This document shows positions 11,201 to 23,093 of a stretch of 64,000 bases of DNA, piece by piece. The stretch lies in assembly GCF_016545825.1 (NCBI RefSeq), contig NC_052615.1, forward strand, positions 36,791,516 to 36,855,515. Direction: 5' to 3'. The notes under the pieces were generated by a model that made no database searches, was not told where the DNA came from, and saw nothing but the letters and a program-made list of their open reading frames with translations. Position 1 is the stretch's first letter; each line of letters starts with the position of its first letter. This DNA comes from Eucalyptus grandis. Its lineage: Eukaryota; Streptophyta; Magnoliopsida; Myrtales; Myrtaceae. Position numbers and translations under genes: made by a program.

Positions 11201-12725
11201 CGCAATGACGTGACACTTTCTTTTGAAAAATTTAAAATTAGTGATCTTAAAATCTAAGAAAATGATTTTCATTAAGAAAAAAAGGAAAAAAGTGGAGTAG
11301 ATCTCATAAACAAATTGGGCTTTGCTCTCGGGGACGCATGGTGGCCTCCATGAGTGTCACCATCACGATTGTGCATGACTGTGGCCGACCTTGATCTAGA
11401 TCAGAGTGGAGGGGTGACCATCGCTGATCTGCAAACCTCGGATTTGAGGTCGGCAACAGTTGTGATGGGGTGCACGCAGAGGCTGCCGTGCATCTCTGAG
11501 AACAAAGCCCAATCTGTTTATGGGGTTCACTTAGCTTTTTCCTTTATATCGTAATAAACATCATTTTGTCTTGATTTTAAACTTGCCGTGTTTATCTTTT
11601 TAACAACAAAAAGTGTCACGTGGTCGTTGGTCACATTAGGTGCCACGTACTATCGTGTGGATGGAAATATATGATGATGACCATTTTTGTCCCTGATGTG
11701 AAAGTTTATGCCTTCTTTTTTTTTTTTTTGGGGGGGGGGGGATTTGGCCGATGTCTTTGCACGCCAAGAGTCTTCTACAAATAAAGTGTAGAAGATATAG
11801 CATGATAAAACTGGTGATGTAGGAGTATCACCCAAAGTTTATACATTGTCTGTGGGAGATGCGGTTTAGATAACAGACAGGCACGTACAGTGGAACACCA
11901 TGGGCATCTGATCATGTATATTTTGCTTCGCTAATCCTGTATCGGAGCCTTGTATTTAAATTTCTTTTATTGCTTAAAAGAGGGAGGCTGCTTCAGTTAG
12001 GTCACGTGTAATATTCTGGAATAAATTCTAATTCCACATTCTTCTTCTGGGTAATAGCCCAATATGGTACAACTAGAAACAGTGCATCTCATAGGGCCAT
12101 TATGAGTGGGGCTAACGAGCCACAGAAGATTTATCTCATTGGAGTGTAGGAAATTTTTTTAACTCCTCTTGTACTTGGGTGTTTTGACTTAGGATCAAAT
12201 TTTATCAGTCTGCTTTTAATAAGATCCTATTAGGTTCAACGCCTTGTTTGGACAGAGAGTGAACCCCAGATATTTTCATAGGCAAGAGTTTCAAAAGATG
12301 GACCGTTGCTGCATTGGGGCACAAAATAAGATGGGGCCTGTCTCCCACAATCTATCTGTAACCAAAACTGTATGCGGGGATAAATTGATGCCAGACATCA
12401 ATTGAAACAGTTTGTTTTGGATGATATACAGAACTTTATTCATTGTTTTATTGAACTGGGGACGAACAATTATGAGCCTCCTCCCTACCAAAATTTTCAG
12501 AGTCAAATTATTTGTTTTCTTTTCATCGAACCTATGTTCTTTCTGGCATCTTAGCTATTCCAATCGGGTAACAATGTATTTGCAACTGTCTCTGCAGTGC
12601 ACGAACTTCTTGGTCTTAGAGGGTCGACCTTCCAAAGTTTGTACCATTTCACAGTGGGAGGCCCAGTTCTTGACAAGAGAATAATGAGCTTACCAGCTTA
12701 TCCTGGACCCAAGATTGATGCATAA
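8278..12725 (+). CDS. SagB/nitroreductase-type flavoprotein, 3 exons (frame slips in exon 1)
   Basis: Exons are 8278-9805, 10255-10444 and 12598-12725, giving about 616 residues if the slips are bridged. I recognise a conserved plant 'nitroreductase family protein' with two SagB/ThcOx-type halves, expected to bind FMN; its substrate is unknown to me. Landmarks are YHDQTKHSFSNYARGPRGLD near the N-terminus, then SLRVNPSSGNLHPTEAYLI, HDVGHAIAAVAMAAAGLGW, EVVRKRRSAVDMDG, GVLGQILYLEAHAVGISATG in exon 2 and HFTVGGPVLDKRI in exon 3, stop TAA at 12723-12725. The start at 8278 gives the Ser-rich beginning usual for the family; an ATG at 8205 would add a Leu-rich stretch. Exon 1 lacks one base, relative to the family, near 8379 (C), 8469 (C), 8490 (C), 8885 (A) and 9545 (A). 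No other disabling change is seen, so assembly error is more likely than pseudogenisation. Confidence 0.85.
9806..10254 (+). other. Intron 1 with GC-AG borders
   Basis: Exon 1 ends in codons for C-H-Q and the donor reads CAG|GCAAGT; the acceptor reads GTAG|GAT and continues with codons for D-I-A-S-D-G. This join matches the family without gap. The donor is a near-perfect GC-type consensus, and no nearby GT donor keeps the frame. Confidence 0.8.
10445..12597 (+). other. Intron 2 (2.15 kb, GT-AG)
   Basis: The donor is CCAG|GTAAGC after the codons for FFDDP; the acceptor is CTGCAG|TG before codons for HELLGLRG. The split Val codon is restored across the junction. The intron is large mainly because of an inserted repeat element at about 11030-11749. 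Confidence 0.8.
11030..11749. mobile_element. Foldback MITE inside intron 2
   Basis: The left end GGGTCAAATCCCCC and the right end (complement GGCCAAATCCCCC) are inverted, as are GGACAAAAAGG/GGGACAAAAATGG just inside. Further in, GACGTGACACTTT pairs with AAAGTGTCACGTG, and 11299-11325 pairs with 11497-11525 (ATTGGGCTTTG). Nearly the whole element can fold on itself. No host-gene coding sequence is interrupted. Confidence 0.6.
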
Positions 12726-15100
12726 TTGTGTCTCCGTGAGATTCCAAGGATCCACCTGGACGAGTTTTATTGATGTCCAAGGTATTTGCAAATTTTTGTC
12801 ATTTGTAATTACCATATTCTAGACTAGGCTTACACTGAGTCCTTTCATGTACATAGGCATCTCGATGAGCACAGTTATTTGTATGTAATTGGATTAGCTA
12901 AGAGACAGCTATTAAATCCAGCTAAAGGGGAATTAAAGACATTGATGGAAAGATACATAGTCAGAGGTACATAGTCATTGTCATATTTTATGTGCAGCTA
13001 CTCATCTGTTGCTGGTGTCGTGACCTGGTTTCTCAGGCTACTTGCTAATTTGATATCAAGCCTCTTGTTTCTCATGTAAGTCCAGTTGCCCCAAAAGCCA
13101 CCAAGGATGATTTGTGGAGTCTACTGGTGGAATCTCTGTTTCCTCTTAATCTATTATAGATAGATCTCAGCTTCTTAAGCTCTTCGCATGTTCTTTTTTT
13201 GTAATCCCTGACCTTTCCCTCACCTGTGGTGGCTCACGTGAACCAAAGTTGACTTCACACAGATGTAATCCTTTTTTCAATCCCCAGTCCCTATTTTCAC
13301 TTTTATTATTGATTTGGGTTTCCTCTAATAGTTTAATGAGGGGAGGAAGAAAAGGCAGACTTTGAACTTACTGTTCATTTCTGTGATCCAATGGGTTACA
13401 GAACCTGAAGAGGAGAAACAGCATATATACTAAAGAACGCTCAAAGCTGGCACGGGCGGCAACTTGATTCCCCTGGCAACAGAACCGCACCCGTGGCTCT
13501 CCGAAACATTGCCGATCAAGAGAAATGGAAAAAATATAAAATATAAAAGAAAGGAAGGAATAAACCTCGAAGCCATGGTTACGTAACTTGCTGGATGCTT
13601 TCATGAGCCCTTGCGTGGAAACGAACTTGGACTCTGGAATTGTAGTGGTCTTTTACAATCTTATTAAGGATTGAGAAATTTTTATTCTAGGGTCGTTGGG
13701 TCGAGTTGAATTGTCTCTGGTAAGACCAAGAGTTGCGTCAAAGCTTGTTTGGAGTTGCTACACGAGTCTTTTGATTCCTGGAATAGGGCTCAAACACAAT
13801 AAACCTGTTGGACCGGAACATGTCACACGTGATAACGCTGGATTCAACGTCCTATGAGGCCATAATCGATTCATTTACTATAAACTATAACGTCTATCTG
13901 TCTTATTTGTATATTATTACACACTGTAATGTGGATCTGTCTCTGAGCTTTTTGCTGTATACGGCCATGGGATTATTGCTAAGATCCAGATCTGATGATT
14001 CTAGAGGGAGGGATCGCTGTCTCCTTTGGAGAATTATTTATTGCGTAAATCTGCGGAATATACTCAGGAGTTCATTGTGGGACCCAAAGAGAGCCACCTC
14101 ATTAAACTAAATAAAATGAAGTGAAAGAATTCAACCCTTTGTCCCGTAACTAAAGGAGCCATGTAATACCATGTCATATGCACTCATGAAGTACATGATA
14201 ATTGAGATTATTGGTATTGCTTAGATTAAGTCTACTAGATCAAGCCAATCGTATTTCACATGCACACGATCTTGTTTAAGAAAAACACAAATTTCCATAT
14301 GTTTTGCAGTAGTGTTATCTGGTCTATTTGTGATAGAATCCTTAATGTTCATTTGAGATATGTTCCATGTGTGGGGTCAAACAAGCAGCAACAACTCTAG
14401 AAGCCCATTGGGGGAGAAAAAACCATCATGAATACAAGACAGTTGTCATTCGCCACATATTCCACGAAATTTCTAGGTGGCGGGCATGGCTCGAGGTTGG
14501 AAGGATCTTTATGATTTGGATATCAATATGGGATCTAACTTGTTCAAACCAAGTACACGATTACTTAATTTACCCTTTTACCCTCACGTTACACATTGAG
14601 TGCAAATTACAAACTCCCGATAAACCCGTCTCGAATTTTAGTACATCTTACTCAAAAACATCACATGAGGGAGGTATCTCAACTTGCAGACAAACCTTCT
14701 TTGTATATTCAAATCCCCTTCAATAATTGTGCCTAATGTTGGCCAGTGCAAATCCGGAAGCCACATCCCAATCCGGGGGACAAAGCAACCGCATGCATCG
14801 CCGGGGCCCCTCCTCCATCACCACCGTCCATCTTCCATCCGACGGCCGAGGATGTTCCTCTCTCAATATTCTAATCAAAGTCAACATTCCTGGATCGTAT
14901 CTGAAAGTTATTCGGTTCCTTGATCCGATCCGTTAGGCAACATGGAGAAGAAAAAGTAAGCTCATCGGGCGGTCGCTGTTGTCTGATCTGGTCAAAGGTG
15001 AATTCGAATACCAATACCTATGAAGCGTAAGATCCCTGGAAAGTTGACCAATCATACTGCACGTGGTCTTTGCCCTGAAAAATACTGATAATTCTGCTCA
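12726..15100. other. 3' flank and intergenic DNA
   Basis: The first few hundred bases probably hold the 3' UTR of the flavoprotein gene, but I see no clear polyadenylation signal. Short open frames (13368-13604 on minus, 13808-14110 and 14367-14726 on plus) resemble no family I know and lack coding-like composition. Confidence 0.5.
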
Positions 15101-15625
15101 AAACCCGCTCAACTTTGACGCCTTTGAGTAGTAGCCCCCGAACTTTAAGAAATTGTAAACTATCCCCCGGATGCTTCGAGAAGTTATAAATTACCCCTCA
15201 AACTTCGATCTTTGTTGCGACCCTTAGTTTTTCCGTCTATGTAACCATTAAGTGTTACCTGAAATGAACTGGCTCTCATTTTATGTATCAAAATAGTCTC
15301 TATTACATGATTAACAAAGCCAAGAAAGTAGAGAGCGGTGCGTGGTGTATGAAGTTAAGGAAATCTAATAGAGGTCGTTTCGATCGAGAAAAATGAATTA
15401 GTCTGTCTTTAGTTAACCTCTTGATGGCTATACATACGGAAAAACTAGTAACCGCAACAATAATAAGAATCTAGAGCATAATTAATGCGACTTTTCAGAG
15501 CATGTGGGTTGATACGCAAAGGTGCCAAAGTTCAGGGCTAATGTGCAGCTTTTCAAAAATTTTGGGGATTATTGTCCATCTTTGCTAAAGTAGGGGGAGT
15601 CTTAAGCAATTATCCCCCCCTAAAT
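15100..15625. mobile_element. Foldback element with long inverted arms
   Basis: The left arm (about 15115-15275) and right arm (about 15390-15620) are inverted copies. Both contain, in the same relative order, a CCCCC(G/T)A..CTTTA segment, AACTTTAAGAAATT or a variant, TGTTGCG and a TAGTTTTTCCGT motif. There is no coding capacity. Confidence 0.65.
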
Positions 15626-16341
15626 CTCTCGCGATGATTTTTACATATTGAATCTATTCCGTGTGAGGTTGAGTGTGGGGAAACAAGAGAGCAACTAGCA
15701 TCCAGCTATCTGAATTTTTGCAGTGCAGTGAAGTATGGGACTTCTTTGCGAGATTCCCACTTCATGCTGGAATTTAAAAAATTGCATCTAGGGTTGGACC
15801 GACGTGGTCTCTATTGAATAGTGATTGACCAAAGATATTTACAACGTAGGATATACATATTAACACTCAATGGAAAGCAGAAATTTCCGAAAATGCTATT
15901 GTCTTTTCTATCGAAGACTATAAAATAATTATAATGTTGAGCGTTCTTTAGTTGAACCGCCTTGATTGAGTGCCTGATCGATTGAATAAAAGGGATCCCA
16001 TCAAATTACTCACAAGTGCAAAGACATGTGTCACGAGTTTAAAATGGTTCGTGAGAATGAATTTTCTTGCATGTTGATGTAGAAAAGATTCTCAATTTCT
16101 ATGTATCATGCAAACCCTAGATCGTAAAGATAAATGATATAGGAAAAGCAATTCTTGCCTTTCGTGTGGCTTAACTTTGCCATTAATTTAATTGGCTAAG
16201 AAAATAAAACTGACCACCCTATTGTCGGACCTATCTTTCCCACGAGGGCAGGCAGAAATCTAAATTTAATCTCCAATCTGAGATTGCACGTAAATTGCAC
16301 GTTGAAATCAATGCCAGGAAGACCACCTCTCGAAATTCTTC

Positions 16342-16349
16342 TATATAAA
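16342..16349 (+). promoter_or_regulatory. TATA box of the PMEI gene
   Basis: TATATAAA lies 117 bp before the ATG at 16466, in CTTCTATATAAACTCC context, leaving a 5' UTR of roughly 85-90 bases. Confidence 0.6.
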
Positions 16350-16465
16350 CTCCCCTGGTCCCATGAAAGTTTCAGCAAATCAAAACAAGTTTAGCAGCAT
16401 CAGCTCCTTAGCCTTCCGCCAATTCCTGCTCCTGCAAAATCAAGGCTTCTCGACCGTCAGAAACC

Positions 16466-17079
16466 ATGGCCAAGCTGAGCCTTCCGCTCCTACTGTTTTC
16501 CTCATTTGTGTTTCAGCCTCGGTTGCGCCGGCCCGCGAGGCGCTCACGCTCCCGTACCTACATAGAGATGTCATGCCGCGCAACCAGGTACCCCACGCTG
16601 TGCGTCCAGTGCCCTCTCTGGCTACGCCAACGGCTCCCTCAAGAGTCCACAGCAGCTCGCCCAGGCCGCCCTCACCGTGAGCCTCTATAAGGCCAGGTAT
16701 ACGAAGGCCTACATGGTCAAAATAGCCGGGGACCTCAAGGTGATGAAGGCCCACGACTACCAGCCCGTCCAGGACTGCATGGACCAGATTGACAACAGCA
16801 TCGACCAGCTCATGCAGTCAATCAAGGAGCTGCGGCAGTTCGGCCAGGAGACCGTGGGTGACAACTTCTACTGGCACATCAGCAACGTGGACTCCTGGGT
16901 GAGCGCCGCCCAGACTGATGCCATGACCTGCCTTGACGAGTTCCCGAAATCGGATGGGCAAGACCAAGGCCGTGCTCAAGGGGAAGGTCCTGAACGTGGC
17001 CATGACCACCAGCAATGCCCTGGTCTTGTTCCACAGGTTCGCGGCCAAGTACGGGGCTCGAGCCACGACAAAGCCGTGA
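16466..17079 (+). CDS. Pectin methylesterase inhibitor domain protein (frame slips)
   Basis: Single-exon gene of about 203 residues if frame slips are bridged, normal for plant PMEI proteins, which bind pectin methylesterase in the cell wall. It starts MAKLSLPLLL, a signal-peptide core. Next comes SCRATRYPTLC, the first conserved cysteine pair of the PMEI fold, then ALTVSLYKAR, VQDCMDQIDNSIDQLMQSIK (third Cys) and VDSWVSAAQTDAMTCLDEF (fourth Cys), then NVAMTTSNALVLFHRFA and TGA at 17077-17079. The frame changes near 16497 (one T short), 16556, 16615 and 16950 (each one base long or two short). All key cysteines are kept. Either assembly error or a young pseudogene. Confidence 0.8.
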
Positions 17080-18160
17080 GGGCTAACTGAAGAAAGCTGA
17101 AGAATGTTTTTAACATGAAGGGTTCGTCTATTTTTTCAATCTTTTTTTACTCATCATACGTTGTTGGGTTATCTCTTTGTAATCAAAAAAATTGTATATC
17201 AAACAGATCATATAAACTCTCATGCAAGGCATGTGAATATATGTCGGTTTTGTCCTCTTTGCATGAAATGTAAAGTGTGGATATATTGAAATAGAAGTCA
17301 AATCCATAGTTTCTGTTTACAACCATTTTTTACATGGCTTCCATGCTCTTTCCTAGAAAAAAAGAAAATTAAGAAAATTCCATGCCCGTACCTCTACATT
17401 ATAAAAAAAATCAGGAAGGAGGAGATCTGTCGTCGGTCATTCACGAGGTTTTGAAATACTTAGGTCGGACGAGCTAGGGTTTTTCTTCGGTCATTTTCTG
17501 AGATTTAGAAATACTTAGGGTTAGATGAGTTTGATGAACGCCCTAATCATAAGAATAACCCATTACCCTTACAAACGGGCGAAATGTGAGCAGAAAACTC
17601 AGGTGGATCGGGTGAATGACTTGATCACTAGACCGGTTGTTTTCAAGAGTGTGTGAAATCGAATTTGTGTCGTGCGTCTAATCCACTCATACAAAAGTTC
17701 ATTTAAATCAGTAAGCTGGGCCCAATTTATGCAAAGCCTCAGTTTATGTTTTCATTTATGTACGAACCATTGTATTTTACCTAGATGGCTTCTAATAAAA
17801 GTGGCTTGCAAGATTACAATTTAGAGAAAACTACGTTTCGCTTATCCCCGCTTCATAGGCTTTCGAGCTTTCTATATTCTGATGGCGAAAGACTTCCTTT
17901 TTCTTCTGACTTTTCCCTCGCCTTGCGTATTCTAGTTGCGAACATGTGACACAGCTTGCTAGCTAGGGCAACTGGCACATGACGTAAAGCATATATTAGG
18001 GCAAGTGCAACAAGCTTCTCCCACATTTCAAGCAGAAAAGAAGAATAGCCGAGCTCAACCAGTGAAAGCAGTGCGTTGGCCTAATTATGAATTTGAGAAA
18101 ATCGCATAGTTGTCGTAGTATTGCCACTATTCAATTTTGGTCACGGTACTTCGTCTCAAG
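17080..18160. other. 3' flank and intergenic DNA
   Basis: AT-rich sequence after the PMEI gene. A diverged direct repeat (CGGTCATT...GAAATACTTAGG) occurs at about 17435-17475 and 17488-17525. No gene recognised. Confidence 0.5.
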
Positions 18161-18375
18161 ATTGGAGAAAAGTACAGAGGTAATATGCATTGCTGCATGA
18201 ACTGAGATAATTTGTTCACAGGAAGGGCAGCGTCAGTTCTTGCTAGAGATAAGTACTGAAGAGAACTGATAACTTGGCCATGATTTGTAGCATCAGTAAC
18301 AGGCGAACGGTCATGAAGAGATAATCCGCTACTGGAAGATAAACGGGGTGGCAGCTTCCTTAGGACCAACCAATA
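18160..18375 (-). pseudogene. Ty1/copia reverse transcriptase fragment
   Basis: In minus-strand reading the segment gives PPRLSSSSGLSLHDRSPVTD, then SSLQYLSLARTDAALPVNKL and SQFMQQ. This is the copia RT C-terminal region (usually SLQYL-x-TRPD-x-x-x-AVN-x-x-SQFM). Only about 70 residues are recognisable; the flanks are unrelated. Confidence 0.7.
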
Positions 18376-18520
18376 AGCACGTTGATTTGAGCGAGAATGG
18401 CCCTGATGTACTTGTGGCGGATCAGAAAAGACCTCCGGAAGTTGGTATAAATAAGACACCCAGAAAATAGTGCAGAACGCCAAGGTCCTTAAGGGAGAAT
18501 GACCTGAAAGAACTTGAACG

Positions 18521-18699
18521 TAGACAGGAAAATATGCAGTGAAAGATCAGATTTCAGTTGATTAAATCCAAATGGGGAGGAATTTTTGCTGCCTGCGAAA
18601 GATCAGATATCCAACATAGACAGGAAAATATGCAGTGATGCTGTTCTGGGAATATATGAAGAGTGATGGATCAGATTTCAGTTGATTAAATCCAAATGA
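18521..18699. repeat. Local direct duplication
   Basis: TAGACAGGAAAATATGCAGTG occurs at 18521 and again at 18617 with a one-base context difference. The following GATCAGATTTCAGTTG and GATTAAATCCAAATG occur near 18545 and 18669. This is a short imperfect tandem duplication with extra sequence in the second copy. Confidence 0.7.
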
Positions 18700-18729
18700 G
18701 ATCACAAAAGGGCTAAGGATCTGTATTAA

Positions 18730-19423
18730 GGTGCAGTTTGGTAACACTTGTATTCCCCCCTTTTTTTCTCCCCGAAACAGAAAAAGAATGAAAATCCATT
18801 TGTGTACATTTTTGCTCTTGAGAATAAATTTGTTTCCGAACATAAATTTGAAACAAAAAATCAAGAAGTAAAAAACAATGCTTTTTTGTTTTCGGGAACA
18901 ACTCAATTATAAAACTCAAACCATTTTTTTTTTTTCGTCTTTTCTTTTCTTTCTTTTTCTCTTCCTCTTTTCTTCTCTAGCTAGTTGCCAGCCTTGGTGA
19001 TGGCTAGCAACCGGCCAAATGAGGTCTGGCAACCTTGTTGGCTCAAGCCTTGCCTAGACACTAGTAAGACTCAACGTCACCCAAACATCGTGAGGCTCCC
19101 TTGAGGTTGGTGACCTCGTCGGCTCTCATCTAGCCGGTTGTCGGCCATGGCTAAGGTAGGTGACTAGCTAGAGGAAGAAAAAAAGAAGAAAGGAAAAAAA
19201 AAGAAGAAGAGAAAAATGTAATAAATATATCCAAAAGTAAAAGAAATCTTAACTCATAAAAATTTGAGAATAATACCAAATGTATTTCTATTTTAGGAAT
19301 AAAAACTTTGTGCAGTTAGCAAAGATATTCTTCTATTCAAAACTTGTTTCGGGAACTTAAATAGAAAAGATTATTTTTAAACAAAATCTATTATGGGGAA
19401 CAATTATGTTACTATATGCATCC
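18730..19423. mobile_element. Harbinger/Tourist-like MITE with hairpin core
   Basis: The ends GGTGCAGTTTGGTAAC and the complement of GGATGCATATAGTAAC are flanked by TAA on each side (18727-18729, 19424-19426). The plan matches the element at 7468-8089: T-rich and A-rich arms, and a GC-rich core with inverted AGCTAGTTGCC/GGTGACTAGCT and AACCGGCC/GCCGGTT segments. There is no coding capacity. Confidence 0.7.
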
Positions 19424-19680
19424 TAAGCCCAATGACCCCCTTTGATACCATGGATAGCCACATATGTGATCTCGATGAGCCTTGTCAACAAAGCTAGGAT
19501 TGTGGCATGTAAACTTCCTCTTCAAGATTGTGGTAAAGAAATGGATTGTTCACGTCCAATTAAGGAAGAGACCACCCATATGTGATAGCAAGAGAAAGGA
19601 CAATTCTGAAGGTGTTGCAATCAAGGTTTAATCGTAGAACTGAATTTGTCGTGGTGGTTAATGCTAGGCTATGATGAAAT

Positions 19681-20666
19681 TAGGATAAGCATGGTTCGAG
19701 TGATGCCGGTTCACCCTCTAACTCTAGGACCAATCTACACAGTGCTAGTTCTCATTTTGGGATCAATGGCCCGACCCTATTGAGCTTGGGACCGAGGATC
19801 GGACTGACTCAAAGTGGGTTTGGTCGGTTCCAAGGTCAACCGGGACCAACTAGTATTTTTTTTTTTCATTTTTGTACTCCTTGAAAAGACTACTAAGGAT
19901 CGGATCGACCAAATGGGTTTGGTTCGGTTCTAGGTCAACCCAAAACTAATTGATAATTTTTATTTTATTTTTGTACTCCCTAAAATGCAACCGAGGACTA
20001 GACCGAACCCAATGGGTTTGGTGACGAGCAAAGTTAGCTAAGAGAGGCGAGCGACGAGGGTTGAGCATCAAGTAGAGTGAGCATCAAGTGTTGAACGAGG
20101 AGCAACAAGCCGTGCAAGCATCGAGTGGTGAGCGACATGAGTGACCCAAAGTGAGCGAGGTGAGTGTCGAGTGGCGAGCGGAGAAGTTGTGTCTTTCAAT
20201 TTTGAAAAATTGAAGACAACGAGGACAAATAAGACAGAAAGGAACGAGTAATAGAGGAGGATGCCGTGATGAGCTGTTTATGCCTTTTTAGACATTGTAA
20301 GGACTCTTCACAAAAACATTTTCTTCTTTTGTAAATTATGGCTATTGACGCCGTAAAAGATATTAAAAATCTAAGTTATTAAAGAATAGTGTAAAATTAT
20401 TTGAACTCCTCACTAATGAGTTGTTTTATGTTGTTGATGCTGTTTATTTTAGGGTTTTTCTATATAAAGAAATTATAAATAATACATTAGATATATAATA
20501 TATATAGAGTTAGGGTTGGTTTAGGTTGGACCGACCCTGAACTCTCAAGATTGAGAATCAACCCGCACAATATTGGTTCAGGATTCCCAAAACTAATGAC
20601 CGACTCAATCTCCTTGGAAATTGGACCAAGATCGACAGATTGACCCTAGACCGATACTCACCCTTA
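19681..20666. mobile_element. hAT-like non-autonomous element
   Basis: A perfect 8-bp direct repeat GATGAAAT flanks the element (19673-19680, 20667-20674). The ends are TAGGATAAGCATGG and the complement of TAAGGGTGAGTATCGG. The interior is rich in GGTTCGG/GGACCGA-type words like the element at 27-484 but longer. No transposase. Confidence 0.75.
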
Positions 20667-20674
20667 GATGAAAT

Positions 20675-21720
20675 TCTTTAGCAAAAGTCTCCCTTTTTAG
20701 CAATCGATGGGTATGTCTGGACATTTTTTTGACACAAAAATACCGATTTGCACCGATTATATTGTGATATGATGGATGAGGGACTAGTTCCCTGTTCCAT
20801 CATTGAATAGAGCAATGAATTTGTCATGGCAGCTTGCCAATGCAGGTATTTGAGAGCTTGAAAAACATATGTTGGTAATAATGGAATTTGCAACAGGATG
20901 TTTTGTGATTGCACATATTTTGGTGTAAAACTTCAAGATAGTATATACCATTGATTTGGTATACTCTTGGGGTGATTTTATTTTATTTTATTTATACCCA
21001 AAACTTTTTGTGGGATCTCATCAAAACTAATGAGTCATTTTAACCTATCTTCCAAAAAAAAAAATTAATTTGCATGATAACTTGGAAAAAACAAGTTGGT
21101 ACAGTGAAATCTGTAACAAGATGTTTTGTTGCTCCATAGATTTGTTTAGGCTTTCAAATGTAACTTGCCAAAATATTGTCCCGAACTTCTACTTTATCAT
21201 TGATCACCCCCAAAAGGATGTTAGACCGATGATTTACACTATCTTGAAACTTTACCTTATCATATATCTAAGTTTAGTCATAAAGTAATATTTATTGCAT
21301 TATAGTTATTGTGAATGCTTCTTGCCACGTTGGTGATATTGACAATCTAGACATTTGTGATAAAAAAAACTAAGCAAGGAATTTCCCACCCTAATGGAGA
21401 CACTTGTTCACGAGCGAGATCAGTGAATATTCTCTTTATGTCTCAGCGTTTCGTAGAATAGATCTTTCTTTGTCGAAGATGACACCAGAGTCGTGAATGT
21501 GTTGCCTTCCATTTTTCATTTTGTAGTTTTTTCACATTCAATTGATTGTCTTACTGTGCGTGGAAGCACAAGCTCCATATGAACTTTAAGTAGATGCCGA
21601 TGGTTTAGATTCTAGAAGATTTTTATTTCGTGGTTAGCTATTGTGACTTGTAATGTTAGCCCATCCGCGACTCGATACTTAGCGTCACGACCATTCTTTG
21701 CCACAATTCATCATCCTATT
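20675..21720. other. Intergenic DNA, no gene seen
   Basis: AT-rich with a (TTTTA)n tract near 20974-20992. The minus-strand open frame at 20678-20914 resembles nothing I know. Confidence 0.5.
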
Positions 21721-22465
21721 TGTTGAAATATAATACACGAGACGACGAGATCTTATAATTTACATCAATGAGAGATCACCGAGAAATAAATGAGAAATAA
21801 TAAGGATATTAAAGATTTACGTGGTTCGGTCAAAGTATTGGTACCTACGTTCATGGAGAGAGCCGGCGCCAAATAATCTACTATAATATGAGAATTAGAG
21901 TTTACAATCACTCACACGCTTAAGTGTTTCTTAAACCTAAATTTAAGTCTAATTCTAAAGTGTTTCTAAATAAACTAAATAAACAACTCACTTGGACGTA
22001 AATTCACGACACAAAATCAACACGAGTTCAAACTCAAAGAAAAAAACTCTATGTATGCTGAAACTGAGAACTCATATGTTTGTTCTCTTCTTTCCATACA
22101 GGTTTGTCTTCTTCTTTCTTCGTGAGCGGTTCTCTTTTGGATGTGCTACTTCCTCCTCTCTCTTTTTCACCTTTTACACTGTGCCTAGGAATCAACAATT
22201 TCACTCTGGGTCTCATCACGAACGACTTCAATAAGGATAAATCTTTTGCAGGTACAAAAAGATAGAAACCCTTATCTTTTATTTTATTTCCTCTTTTGTG
22301 CATCTATAAGGAGTCCAAATCTTTTGTCTTCTAGTGAGCAATATTTCACCTCCAGCAAAAGACAACTTCCATGCGTGAGATTTAACTCTGGCCAGGAAAA
22401 TCTTTCTCAACAAATTCGGTTAACAAATCAATATCCGAATTCAAACTCAAGACATTAATTTAACA
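21721..22465 (-). repeat. 3' LTR of a copia element (minus orientation)
   Basis: The segment begins TGTTGAAATATAAT and ends TTTAACA, so it has TG...CA ends and 5'-TGTT/AACA-3' symmetry. Beyond 22465 comes ATTCTTCACCT, whose complement AGGTGAAGAAT is a plausible polypurine tract for an element read on the minus strand. A second LTR of the same family starts at 27835. Confidence 0.65.
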
Positions 22466-22669
22466 ATTCTTCACCTAGGCTCGACTTTGAAGTCAAGTTA
22501 TATTGCCCATCATTCATGCTACTCTCCCAACATCACGATGGACATTCATTCTCCTCAGACACCAATTAAGTTTAAGCAGAACTTGAGCTTCGCCAAAGAA
22601 ATAGACTTAGTCATCATGTTTACTGTTATTTACTGTAATAATCTTTTTTACAATAATATTACCCTTAGA

Positions 22670-23093
22670 TAAGACATCTCGGATAAAATGGTACTTGATA
22701 TTGATATGTTTCGTTCACCCGTGATAAACTAGATTATATGCTAAATATATCGCATCTTGGTTATCCCAATGTATATCAACACTTTCTAATATAATTGAAA
22801 GTTCGAGAGTAAACTTTGTAAGCATATTGTCTCATTCGCTAAAAATGTCAATGACATGTACTCTACCACAGTCAAAGCAAGGTAATGTAATCCCATAAGG
22901 ACACTTTCCAACTAATTACACCAACCACTAGCATACATACATACCCTGCTAAAGACCAGCAATTATCCAAGTCATTGATATGATCCGAATTCACAAAACC
23001 AGTGGTCTCATTGCCATTGTTGTCTCTTTCTATATTATACCCACGTCTGTTGCCCTCTTCAAATATTTGAGGATATACTTCACAGCTTCCCAA
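22670..23093 (-). pseudogene. Copia RNase H fragment
   Basis: Reads TTGFVNSDHINDLDNCWSLA then GYVCMLVVGVISWK (the family's VDSDYAGDLD...S-x-x-GYVF...ISWKS block). Further down come DNQDAIYLAYNLVYH and TKHINIKYHFI near 22690-22770, the RNase H C-terminal motif. Frame changes and stops are present. Confidence 0.75.
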
